Shown here in pieces: positions 1 through 9,669 of a stretch of 64,000 bases of DNA. The notes under the pieces were generated by a model. It did not search any database. It saw only the letters and a list, made by a program, of their open reading frames with translations, and was not told where the DNA came from. Position numbers and translations under genes: made by a program. Position 1 is the stretch's first letter; every line of letters starts with the position of its first letter. The DNA is from Owenia fusiformis (taxonomy: Eukaryota > Annelida > Polychaeta > Sabellida > Oweniidae). The DNA is taken from the NCBI GenBank assembly GCA_903813345.2, contig CAIIXF020000003.1, positions 1,445,609-1,509,608 of the forward strand. Reading direction: 5' to 3'.

Positions 1-264
1 CTGAATGATGGTGTTTAACTGGATTATACCAAAATCCTTCAACTGCTTAATGTCATAGAATTTAGCCTCAATTCTATTCCCTAGGATAGTGCATTCATCT
101 GAGATTGGGGAGTTGATTAGAATGGAGCTGAAAACAGCACGATGCATATTTTTCACGATTAGTTCCTTTTGTTTGTCTGAATTTAAAAACTGTTGGCCAG
201 AAGATAGATACGACAACGATGTTTTATATATATCCTTCAATTTCAACTTCAAAGTGGCTGCCAT
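1..264 (-). CDS. 5' part of an unrecognised protein-coding gene, leaves left edge
   Basis: An open frame of 88 codons runs without a stop from an ATG at 264 to the window edge, so the rest of the gene lies outside. The start context (AAAATGGC) fits a good metazoan initiation site. The peptide begins MAATLKLKLKDIYKTSLSYL and has ordinary mixed composition, with lysine-rich and hydrophobic stretches. I do not recognise a domain. It lies downstream of, and on the same strand as, the exons at 905-1436, but nothing shows that they belong to one transcript; its own ATG argues for a separate gene or a 5' exon. It could also be an exon of a transposon-derived gene. Confidence 0.45.
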   Translation of the reverse strand, partial: MAATLKLKLKDIYKTSLSYLSSGQQFLNSDKQKELIVKNMHRAVFSSILINSPISDECTILGNRIEAKFYDIKQLKDFGIIQLNTIIQ

Positions 265-559
265 TTTTACAAATCAAGAATGCGAATTAGAGATTTCTTG
301 ATTTGACGAATGCGCCCAAATATTTCATTACACTAGACGAAATACTCGAAATACGCGCAATGAATTCTGGTCTAGCACAGCAACCAACAAATCGCCATGT
401 TAGTTGCACCAGTCATCTGTCCGTGTCTTAAGGTGATCTTATCTGTAATGTTTCCCTTTGACTGTTTAAAACTATCTAAATTGAAAATAAACACATTGAG
501 GTTATGCTCCCTTTGGTTATCATGATATGCTCTACAAAATTATGACTATTTATCATTAG

Positions 560-690
560 TCGAAACCTAAGTCGAAATCTGAACACTTTTGTCCAAATTT
601 TGAACACCTTTGGCCAACTTTTAAACACCTTTGGCCAAAGTTTGAGCACCTCTGCCAAACTTTGATCACCTCAAATTTTTCACCTCAAAC
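560..690. repeat. Short minisatellite, about 24-bp unit
   Basis: About five degenerate units of the type 'gaacacctttggccaa' follow one another head to tail. The 60-residue open frame that overlaps it is only a product of the repeat. Confidence 0.75.
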
Positions 691-904
691 ATGTGGAGAA
701 GAAACTTTTGATATGTTTAAATTGAGAAAAAGCAAGATCCTCTTTTTAGAAAATAAGCCTAACATTTTTTAAAAAGTGCCAGGGTGGGGCCTAATCCATG
801 ATTTCTCAGAGAGTTGGATTGTATTTTATACTATCATGGGGACTTCACTTGAAAGACAACATATTGTTTTAATAAAAACCATTGTTTTTATGGCCAGAAA
901 GTAC

Positions 905-1436
905 TCATGGTGAAAAATATGACTGTCTAAAATCACTCGCCATACTGCACGTGGTCCTTTCCTGATCTTGTGACACATTGCTAATATTACAAAGAGATGA
1001 ATAGGAATGATCAGTGTCTTGGTTTTTACTGCTGTTGTTGTTGAGACTGACGACTGGTGATTTATCAAGTCCGGAAGAGATTGTTGTAGATGTAGGACTA
1101 GATCTAGATGTACTTGCCAAGTAACTTGGCCTAGATTCTAGGCTACCATTTTTAGAAATATCCTGATCAAAATTAGACATGAGTTGAAAGAAAGGTGAGT
1201 TCCATCAATGTTTTTGAGAGTGATGTATGCTTTCTAAAAAACTGTTTCAGTTTAGCTGATTTAAATCCATACTTACTGACGAGGACTTTGAGCGTCCGTC
1301 CTTTCTTATGATTTTTGTACTGACGTGTCTACACAGCGGAGTAAAGTTGCAGTCCACAGGGAGATTTAGTTCCTCGGGAGTGCTCATGCTCATCTGTTTG
1401 TGTTCCACTAGAGACTTCTTGCGATCACTTTCAGAA
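905..1436 (-). CDS. Two phase-matched exons of an unrecognised Ser-rich protein
   Basis: The upstream exon (1436-1277) starts after a possible acceptor ending CCACAG. It reads 53 codons, including EELNLPVDCNFTPLCRHVS and RKDGRSKSSS, and ends at a canonical donor TCA|GTAAGT at 1276. The next exon (1162-905) follows an acceptor TTTTGATCAG and continues in the same phase (phase 0) with DISKNGSLESRPSYL. It then runs through a Ser/Thr/Asn-rich, probably disordered stretch to a stop at 905. The intron is 114 nt. Alternatively the first exon may start at the in-frame ATG at 1393. No domain is recognised. The exact phase agreement and good splice signals are the evidence; low complexity is the main doubt. 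Confidence 0.5.
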
Positions 1437-1639
1437 CTGTGGTATATAGCGTTTGACCAATCATTTTGCAGTTTCTTATGCTTGCTTAGATGTTATTGGT
1501 CTATCATAATTCCGAATAGTCCGTACCTCACGTTCGAGTTGCATGTATCGTTGAGCTCGTCTTTTCCAAAGTGGGAAACTGGTTTGTGATCACAACTTGG
1601 GCTAATTTATTTTACAATTTCCATATTGGATTCAAACAT

Positions 1640-2800
1640 TCCGTCATAACCGTGTTAACTCTAATCATTAATAATGTGTAAATCAGACCGTTACAGTATT
1701 ATTTCAAGTTACATACAGTACTGCTTTTGCCGAGAGTCACATCGGCACGCTCCGAGGCTGCAAAATGGCTGCCATTTTAACAAATTGTTGAAGCTGTGTC
1801 TCTGGTTCAAATGTGTCAATTGTTCCTTCAAGTATGTCAGAAACACTATGACATCATAATACAATACCATTTTGTCATTCAGGGATGTTTCAAGAAGATT
1901 TATTGGTGCATTGAATTCAATAAGTCAATGTTTTATTTGTTTTTAATAACTAATGTGTGTAAAGGTGATATAGTAAATAAGACCTGCCCCGGCCCCCTTA
2001 TCCCTTGGTTGCTATAGCAACCATATCACACAATATATCGTACGCATTATTATGATGTTTTTGTATATGAAGGATGGATTACTGCCAGACATACATACCA
2101 AGTTTTAGCAAGAATAGATAAAATTTGATGAAATGAGAACAAAAATGTCAAGACTTTTTGGACAACCCTTGTACTTAGCACAAATAACATTTCATTTTTT
2201 TAAAACCACAAACCTTGTGATATTTTCACACAAAACAATTTATTGAGGCAAGAGTGTAACCCCTGAAATGTTGCGCACACTTTGAAGTCATCTGACACGG
2301 TGTACCATGTGTCAAGTTATTCTTGTAAAAGTTGTCGCAAACTACTACAAAGGCTGAACCAAGCAGAAATATACATTAGTTTATCATTTGCATGCATTTC
2401 ATTTCAAAAATAACCATTTAGAAACTTTTTAAAATAAAATTTTAGAATTAAAGACGGTATGTTAATATAACCAATATAAATGTAAAAGTCACTTATTAAT
2501 TTCCAAGCAAAGATGCTTTTCCGTATATATTCTATCAGTATCACCTCCAATGAATTTTGAGACTGAATCGGATACTAAATTAAAAATCATATAACAGAGT
2601 AAATATTCTTCTTAGCTGTATAAGTAATAATGTCCACAAATTATGTTTTGAGGCAAGGTTCAGTTTTGATAACAACTTAAAAAATTCTTTTCTTAATTGC
2701 AGATCTTACAAATACTATACTTAAATACTTTGGACAAAACAAGTTGCATCTTTTTCTCATATCAGCTTTTTCAATCAGTAATCAGAATATTATTGTACTT
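1640..2800. other. Gene-poor AT-rich stretch, likely intron or spacer
   Basis: No convincing coding signal on either strand. At 2151-2174 (minus orientation) lies a sequence reading TACAAGGGTTGTCCAAAAAG, which resembles a Tc1/mariner terminal repeat. No partner end was found, so at most it is a solo terminus. Confidence 0.4.
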
Positions 2801-2802
2801 AC

Positions 2803-2961
2803 TTTATCAGCCTCTTTATGATGAGCTTTTGTTCTGTCTTCAATTTTGAGAAAATTATCATTCAGGAGGATCTCATCATGTGGTACATCCTTGGCTGGTA
2901 TCGAGTCACCTCCCCGATCTTCGAAAGAAACACGGTTCTTTGCAGTGTATAACTTTTTCTC
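2803..2961 (-). CDS. Internal exon, unrecognised
   Basis: Exactly 53 codons (EKKLYTAKNRVSFEDRGGDS, then a charged tail ending KEADK) are bounded by an acceptor ending ATAG and a textbook donor AAA|GTAAGT at 2802. Immediately upstream the reading frame meets a stop, as expected for intron sequence. The peptide is hydrophilic and acidic/basic mixed, with no domain I recognise. It may belong to the same minus-strand transcript as 905-1436, but its phase-0 end does not match the phase-1 start assumed for the 1436 exon, so at least one more exon or a different acceptor would be needed. Confidence 0.5.
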
Positions 2962-3283
2962 CTATCTATAACAATATACATGTGTGGTGAAGTTGAGACT
3001 CTATATCTGTTATGAGAATTGAACTTCACTCGTGTCGTGTCTGACTATCAACTGCGTTTATTCCATAGATTGTGACTAATGAATTGCATGTAATTTGTCC
3101 ATCACATGTCTTAGCAAATAAATGAATTTTGCATTGTCCTTCATGCATATAGAAAGCTTGTAGTTTGTATATAAAACGTACAATGTCGGCTTTAAAACAT
3201 AAACATTATATAGTGATAATAATGTCAGTCTTAATTGAACACTTTATCATTTACGATTCACTAACAATGCATCACAATGTCCG

Positions 3284-3495
3284 TTACATAAATCTGGTTG
3301 GCTTTTTTGCAATTATACCAGATTTAGAGCGTGTTTGTATGACTCTTGGACTTGGTAACAATTCCATTTTTGGTTGAGGTAATTCTTCTTTAACATTCAC
3401 ACACTGCTTACCATGATCCTCAATATCGGGAGAAATACCAGAACTACTAGGATTGGTAATTGTGGGGGCAGGGAATTCCATTGGAATAACAGCTC
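3284..3495 (-). CDS. Candidate (terminal) exon ending ..TRSKSGIIAKKPTRFM
   Basis: An open frame follows a good acceptor (ATCTCTCAG at 3496) and ends with TAA at 3284. The peptide is proline/serine-rich, then acidic, then ends in a basic tail containing VIQTRSKSGIIAKKPTRFM. Similar short basic tails occur at the C-terminus of Ty3/gypsy-type polyproteins, but that is a resemblance only. A GTAAGC within the frame at about 3409 could serve as a donor instead, making this an internal exon of the gene represented at 2803-2961. Confidence 0.35.
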
Positions 3496-3819
3496 CTGAG
3501 AGATTGACATTATAATATCAAGGTAAATGGCATGATTGGCCACGTTAAGATGTCTTTCAAAACAGAACTTTTGTGATGTTGTCATTTTTATTTTATTTTC
3601 TTGCTAGCCCTAAAGCCAAATATAATTCAATTGTTATATTAGACATGTAGCTTAAATAACAAAAGAGATACACTGGCTTCAAAACAGCTCCAACAAATGG
3701 ACACTATTTTTTTTCTTAGTTCAGGTTTGATGTTGATTTTTTGCAAAAAATTCTTAAAATTTCTTCTAATATGATTGACACACAGTAGTACATTTGAATA
3801 TGAGAATATATATATTCTT

Positions 3820-4020
3820 CTCTTCTGTTCCATCTTTTCCACCTCTCGTCTCTTCTGTTCCATCTCCTCCTCCCGTCTCTTCTCTCGTTCCACTTTCTTT
3901 CTCTCTAATTCTTTCACCTTCTCTACCTCTCTTTTCCTCGCCCTCTCTTCTGTCTTCTTCCTCGTCTCTCTGTCTTTCTCCTCTATCCTTTGTCTCTCCT
4001 CTTCACTATCCTTTAAATTT
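3820..4020. repeat. Pyrimidine-rich (C/T) low-complexity tract
   Basis: About 200 bp of almost pure CT on the plus strand. On the minus strand the purine strand is open and would encode a Glu/Lys/Arg coiled-coil-like peptide (EERQRIEEKDRETRKK and on). Such composition arises automatically from a polypurine tract, so I do not call it a gene, though a charged coiled-coil exon cannot be excluded. Confidence 0.6.
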
Positions 4021-4102
4021 GTCAGGAACAACATCTGTGTCAGGAACAACATCTGCTTGTTTCACATTATAACATGTACCATTTCCTGCAGGTACATTTA
4101 AT

Positions 4103-4432
4103 TCATTCAACTTCTGCTTTTCCACGGTCTCCCTGTGTCCACAGTGTCATATGAATATGTGGGCTGCCCCTTTGCTGAAATTCGACACGATAAAAACTAT
4201 CAGTGATATGGCCCAAAGGATTGTGTGGACTTTTCAACACTGTGTTGAAAAATTGTGTAAATCTAAAGTCAAAATATCTGGTACATGTGACAAGATCTGC
4301 ACTAACTAGCCTATTTCTAGTATTCCAGTCAAAATTGGCAATATCTTCATCTTTGTACTCAATTCCATCAACTAGCTTTCCCAAAGTTTTAAGTAATGGA
4401 TGCCATTTAACATTTAAATTGTTTTCATTCAC
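4103..4432 (-). pseudogene. Helitron Rep (HUH) domain fragment
   Basis: The peptide carries the hallmark of the Helitron N-terminal replication-initiator domain: CTRYFDFRFTQFFNTVLKSP followed by NPLGHITDSFYRVEFQQRG and SPHIHMTLW. HIH is the two-histidine (HUH) metal-binding motif used in rolling-circle cleavage. The fragment stops a few residues after HIHMTLW, so the catalytic tyrosine region and the helicase are missing here. The frame is open for some codons upstream (GYNGKPFENFV), showing that this is an internal piece, not a native start. A helicase fragment on the same strand at 8121-8540 lies in the wrong order to be the same copy. Confidence 0.8.
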
Positions 4433-4675
4433 AAAGTTCTCAAAAGGCTTACCATTATATCCTTGTGTGTTGGCTCATATGGGTGTTGAGCAAAGTGACA
4501 ATTTGCTATTGTATCTATTGATTCCAGAAAAAATTATATCTGACATAAAACTTTTTTAATAATTTTTTTAGATGAGGCTAATTTGTTATTTATATAACAT
4601 TTGGCTCCAAAGTTCTCCAACAGGCGTTATCTTCTTCGATAGGGTTTTTGAAATGTGTGATTTGGTTCTTAACAT

Positions 4676-6305
4676 GTGTTATTGTTATTGTATTGTATTG
4701 TATATTCTTTATTTCCTCCATTAAATGAAGATTACAATTTAACATTTAAACTTAACTCAAAATTAAGGAAAAATAAAATAATAATAATAAAATATACACT
4801 ATTTACAAATATTCCAGGTATTTACATATTTAAATGTACAGCATGGTTTAGAATATAATCTATTTTCACCGCAGATACTATTAAAAATTGTTGCCAAATG
4901 CAATCATTACAATCAAATAACATATCTGTTCTCACGCCCGGTGATCGTGAATATGGGACGGAGGGGGGAGCAGGCAATATCTGCTAGGAAATTCAACAAA
5001 TCTGGAAGATTTATTTTTTCAAGAAAAAGTTTACTATTGAATTTCTAAATGGATAGGCGCACGGTATGGTAGAATATGTTAGGTTTTCTGGGATTTTCTC
5101 TGAAACGATACGCATCTAAGGTATGAGATCTATTAAAAAAGGCGCAAGGCCATCAACAGGCACAAATCAACGTTTTTGCTATAAATCAAGCAACAATGGA
5201 CTACACGACCTGTAATAAATACTTGTAAGTGATGTTATCATAACTAAATTAATGTCATTGCTGAATTTATAAAATAAGTTTCCATACGTAAAATAAAAAA
5301 TAATCGAAAATAATTAAAATGGGACGGAGGGGGGGGAGGGGACGGAGGGGGGGGGAGTAATAATTCCATTAAGTGAAACAACTTCACACGAATTCTTGTA
5401 TTTGAAAAATGAACTCATTAACTTAGTAAGAAACTGGATGATATACCCCTGGAGACTGAAAAATGGGGACATTTGAAGTAAAAGGACTTAAAGTCGCGAA
5501 ACATCTCAAATCATGTCTTATATACATATTGCTCCCCCCTCCGTCCCTTCCCCCCTCCGTCCCAAATTCATTATTTTCGATTATTTTTTATTTCACATAT
5601 GGAAACTTATTTTTATAAATTCAGCAATGACATTAATTTAGTTATGATAACATCACTTACAAGTATTTATTACAGATCGTGTAGTCCATTGTTGCTTGAT
5701 TTATAGCAAAAACGTTGATTTGTGCCTGTTGATGGCCTTGCGCCTTTTTTAATAGATCTCATACCTTAGATGCGTATCGTTTCAGAAAAAATCCCAGAAA
5801 ACCTAACATATTCTACCATACCGTGCACCTATCCATTTAGCAATTCAATAGTAAACTTCTTCTTGAAAAAATAAATCTTCCAGATTTGTTGAATTTCCTA
5901 GCAGAAATTGCCTGCTCCCCCTCCGTCCCATATTCACGATCACCGGGCGTGGTTCTGCTACCTAAAATAGTTTCAAGAAATATCTCATCATCAGTATTAA
6001 ATAACGCCACTGAGTCAACAACTCCTAATGTATCAACAACAGCATTAAATAGGTTATCTCTTTCTTGAAATAGTACTTGACACTGTAATAATATATGTTT
6101 TGTGATGTCATTCGTCACACTATTGCAAAGAGGACAGCATCTATCAGTTTCTGAGTTCAGTATTAATAAGGATAAAAGTTGTCCCAATTTCCAAGTGTGA
6201 GATGGATAAATAATTCCCAATTTCCAATGTATTATTGGTTCGTACAAAACACCAGTATTGGCATTATGAATCTGGATTTTTAAATGACTTGTGTTATCCC
6301 CACTT
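4676..6305 (-). pseudogene. LINE (jockey/CR1-like) ORF2 C-terminus, split by a foldback element
   Basis: The minus-strand frame from about 6305 encodes the tail of a non-LTR retrotransposon protein, including the C-terminal zinc knuckle (CPLC, then H and C, as CCPLCNSVTNDITKHILLQC). The frame is broken at 5951 by the element at 4933-5951. Removing that element and one copy of its 5-bp target duplication restores an uninterrupted frame that ends at TAA 4822-4824. Past the stop come about 140 bp of 3' UTR and a tail of ATACA/ATAAC repeats (about 4676-4710), a typical LINE 3' end. The copy is heavily 5'-truncated. Confidence 0.8.
4933..5951. mobile_element. 1,019-bp foldback element, 5-bp TSD GTTCT
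   Basis: Two arms of roughly 400-450 bp are inverted copies of each other. Both ends read CACGCCCGGTGATCG going inward, followed by GGGACGGAGGGGG tracts. The element is flanked by the direct repeat GTTCT (4928-4932 and 5952-5956). The short unpaired centre lies near 5350-5450. It has no coding capacity and must be mobilised in trans. A second, half copy lies at 43820-44352. Insertion is into the LINE described at 4676-6305, so it is younger than that LINE copy. Confidence 0.9.
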
Positions 6306-6638
6306 TAGGTCTTCAGCTTCAATTTCAGCTAAAATATTTGCATGAAACAACCTGACATTTTTTCCAATTTTCCTTTGCCACGTTGGGCTTTTTTTGACAC
6401 CTCAACCTGTTTCATTACAGAGTAAACATGTTTTACTAATCAATTTGATTGCTCATGTGGAATTCTTTTGGTAAGTGAAGCAAAGGAGGAGAGAAATTAG
6501 TGCAACAAATTTCGGATAGTCATATGTTGCCTGAAATTACTGAATTTTATCTTTATGTACTTTTATTATGTGAGCCAGCACCACAAATGCATGCTTTTTA
6601 ATCTCATGTATAATCTCAAGTTTTAATCCATGTTGACT

Positions 6639-6775
6639 GGTGATCAACTCGATGACACTGGTGATCAACTCGATGACACTGGTTACTGAAACGATTTTTT
6701 TCGGTAACAAAATGTTGGAACATCAAAGTTAAGATTTTTTTTCCTTATTCCACACATTTTAGATGGATGGAGGGT
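6639..6775 (+). repeat. Dispersed repeat, second copy at 60241-60348
   Basis: Begins with a 21-bp direct duplication (GGTGATCAACTCGATGACACT twice in a row, read from 6642) and continues with GGTTACTGAAACG and a run matching the copy at 60241 over about 110 bp. Family unknown; the 60 kb copy ends where an inverted-repeat element starts. Confidence 0.65.
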
Positions 6776-7520
6776 GGGCCATTTTTTAGTTATATTACTG
6801 AATCGCGAATTTCAGATCTTTAAAATGCTGTAACCTTTGAACGCTTTGACCAAATCTGATGATCTTGGGCTCATTTTGATCACACAGCCAAGGCCTACAC
6901 AACTTGCACTTTAACTAGTGGATATATTGTACTTGAAAAAATCATGTCACCACCCTAATGTTCTGACTACCACCCTTATCCTTTTCAGATTTTTTAATAA
7001 TGGATTAAAACACACCAGACCAAATTTCTGGGGATCCTTTCTAAATGTTGGCAAAGATGTAAATCTTTTTATATTTCGTTTGATGGGTGCCAAATTAACC
7101 AATCCTATAGTAATTAAAAAATCTGCTCACGGTCTTAAGGGAACTGTTGAAGGTTGTAGTGACTGCCTCTATCATTTCTGTGTTATTGACTCTTTTGATA
7201 ATGGCCTTGGCCAGCTGCTTTATGAGGCCTAGAGACAGCATATGAAGTGTTCCATAAGGTACCAAACTGAAATTTAAAAATAGTTCCATGACAATTAAAA
7301 GTGGCGGCCATCTTGTTGCTCAATAGATATTGATCCAAAGTCTGTAGACTTTCTTGTTCTTCTTTAAACTAAGCTATCTACTTTTACAATTTAATCCTTA
7401 AATGGTTTCATGGTAAGTTAAGAGGGGGGCAAATCTGTAGTTGATCTCCAGTCTTGGAAATTTATGGCGTTTCTTAAAATTGAATAAGGCATCATTTAGC
7501 GAAACTATTGTGACTCTAAC

Positions 7521-7871
7521 TTGGAGGAAACTAAGAGCTGCTTTAAGATACTGAGACATCATAACACCATTCTCAGCGTATCTGAAAGTAAATCACCGAC
7601 CGTCAGTACTGTATTACTCCGCCATTTGCATAACAAAAATAATGTGTGTAGGTTTTACATTTGAAAACGAAAAGAAATGACGAACTAACCTTGCAATTTT
7701 GGCACGCTTTTCAGGTGAGTACGACTGGTATGGACCTCTCTTACGTTTTCTTGTACTACTACTCTTTGAATCTAACACCTTTGACACTTCTATATTGGCC
7801 ATTTTCGTGGCCAAATCGTGAGCTTTTGGAAGTGATGATCCGGAAGTGCACCATTTTTGCAAGTCAAACAT
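7521..7871 (-). CDS. psq/pogo-type N-terminal HTH exon pair
   Basis: Exon 1 (7871-7690) encodes a basic stretch KRKRGPYQSYSPEKRAKIA and ends at the donor AG|GTTAGT. A 108-nt intron follows. Exon 2 starts at 7581 after TTTACTTTCAG and continues in phase (split Arg codon AG|A) as YAENGVMMSQYLKAA. The joined pattern (basic RGPY, YSPEKRAKIARYAENG) matches the N-terminus of pipsqueak-type helix-turn-helix proteins encoded by pogo-like transposons in many invertebrates. Where exon 2 ends is uncertain; GTTAGA near 7521 is one possible donor. A downstream part of the same type of protein occurs at 37275-37790, but in a different locus. Likely transposon-derived. Confidence 0.55.
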
Positions 7872-8120
7872 CTTACTATTTTTATGGCGGTAACTGGTCT
7901 AAGATCCGAGTATGCAAACGTTGTCAAAGAGCAATAACAAACTCACTCAAACTACTTGTAGTTTATTTCTTTATTGTTAATTGGCTTAGTTACAACGAGC
8001 AGGTTATTTAAGGACTAATTATGACAAGGTCGATTTAATTTTTTGCAAGGGTAGTTCCTGTGTAAATAAAAACCAAGCTTAATCCTAACATACACAATGC
8101 GCTCGCGTACTTAAAGGTGT

Positions 8121-8540
8121 CTACAGTACACTCTGAAGGGGTTCGTCTGCCCCTCCATTACCTTGGTTAATTGCCAACATGTACATGTCTTTTTCTGTGC
8201 AACAAGAATGGTCTTTTGATGACAGAGATGTACATGTAGATGTACATTGAATGCTATTGTAGAAGTTAATTACTTTTGTGTCTGGGGGAATCACACATTT
8301 TCTACTGTATTTTATAACTTGGAGTCCAGCAAGTGTTTTGGCTCTTCCAACTGCAACAGCCAATAAGCCAGGTTGGTTCATATCACTACAGCCAATAATA
8401 AGGTATGGAATTGTCATAGATTTGGATTTATGTACAGTCGTGGCAAATCCAGGCTTAAGGGGTATCTGCTTGCGCTCTGCAATATCCCTATGCTTCTTTG
8501 GATTGTACACTGGAAAATATGTATCTGTTATTATTATCAT
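8121..8540 (-). pseudogene. Helitron/PIF1-like helicase C-terminal fragment
   Basis: The peptide holds late SF1 helicase motifs of the Helitron/PIF1 group: RKQIPLKPGFATTVHKSKSM (motif V region, where the usual SQG is SKS) and GLLAVAVGRAKTLAGLQVI (motif VI region, which carries an arginine needed for ATP hydrolysis). The N-terminal Walker motifs are absent. The final 40 residues, Ser/Cys-rich, do not look like the family. It is a fragment, probably of a Helitron, near but not collinear with the Rep fragment at 4103-4432. Confidence 0.7.
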
Positions 8541-9397
8541 AATATAACAATGTTACATTTGACTCTTGGTGCATTTTTCCAAATAGAGTTTTGTCAGCAT
8601 ATTAGCATGACTGAAAAATAATTCTCGGAAAAATAATAGATCAGATTTACATTGACAATGCGCCACTTGATTTTGAGACCTTTTAAAAATGAGCATTCTG
8701 TTTTAATAAAGGTTGCCAAATAAAGGAGTGTTAACACTTTTAGGTGTGGAAATATTTTAAAATAAGCATAATTTGTAGAGTGTGCACTTAGAGTACATGT
8801 AGTTCTAAAGTTCTGATGTACCGCACCAGATTTGATTAAGGCACTAAACCACTTTGAAATTTTGAATGTAAACTACATGTAACTCTCAAACTCACTACCT
8901 TATGGTTATGATGCGATTGCCTATCTTCTATGTAAACCTGAATAGGCTCTTCATCATTAGTGTCAGTTTCTATCAAACTTACTATCATTATGGTCTCGGA
9001 TGGATGATATGTCTATATTAAAAACAGTATTTTTGCAAACATCATACATGAGAATGAGAGGTTCAAAACCTCAGTGTACAAAGTTATAGCTACAATTTAA
9101 CAGTGCATTAAAGAAAAGGAAAGTTTTAATTATGTCTCCATTTTATACTGATGGAATTTAGGGCTTGTTTTATCTGCAAGCAAGGGGCATTGTCTTGGGG
9201 AGCCCTTGTAGATTCAACTACATCATTATGTGATGGTTAACATGACATATCTTAAAGATTTTTAAAACTAAAACGTAACATTTGTAACATTCAAATTTAC
9301 AGAGTTGAAAATTATTCCACACTGAATTGACTGGTAGTAACACTATCGCCATGCCCTTTCTGACTTGAAACCTGAAGTCATCTTCATTCCTGTAGGC

Positions 9398-9669
9398 TTA
9401 ATTCAAGGTGCACGCTTGGAGGCGCCTCCACAAAGTTGAGCACACGTTGCCTTCACAGTTTCTATTACTACATGTCCACTGGGATTTTCTCTCCACTTTG
9501 TGATTTGCGTAGGATAGGCGACAGTTACGAGACATGCCACTATGGACTGGCAAATGAGGACTTGGGTCAACTCTAGTAGCTAGACAACGGGGTCTTGGTA
9601 CCTCCTCATTCAGCTCTATATGGGCAAATTGTCTCACCAACTCCTCTCTAAACTCAAGCTGACCGTAGC
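9398..9669 (-). CDS. piggyBac gene terminal exon (Cys-rich C-terminus)
   Basis: Follows a strong acceptor (ATAATTTTCCAG). It encodes YGQLEFREELVRQFAHIELN, then PHLPVHSGMSRNCRLSYANH and SQWTCSNRNCEGNVCSTLW before a stop at 9398. A FRxxLxRQ helix followed by HLP and a Cys/His-rich zinc-binding domain is the usual piggyBac C-terminus. Assignment to the gene upstream rests on strand, order and the lack of any other C-terminus; the connecting exon was not found. Confidence 0.6.

Noticed and set aside
1308-1589. Plus-strand ORF of 93 residues
   Set aside because: Cysteine/serine-rich shadow of the better supported minus-strand exon 1436-1277.
3639-4052. Glu/Arg-rich coiled-coil ORF
   Set aside because: Explained by a polypurine tract; only a low-complexity core with no supporting splice or domain evidence.
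4103-8540. One intact Helitron spanning the Rep and helicase fragments
   Set aside because: On the minus strand the helicase C-terminus lies upstream of Rep, the reverse of Helitron order, and other elements lie between.
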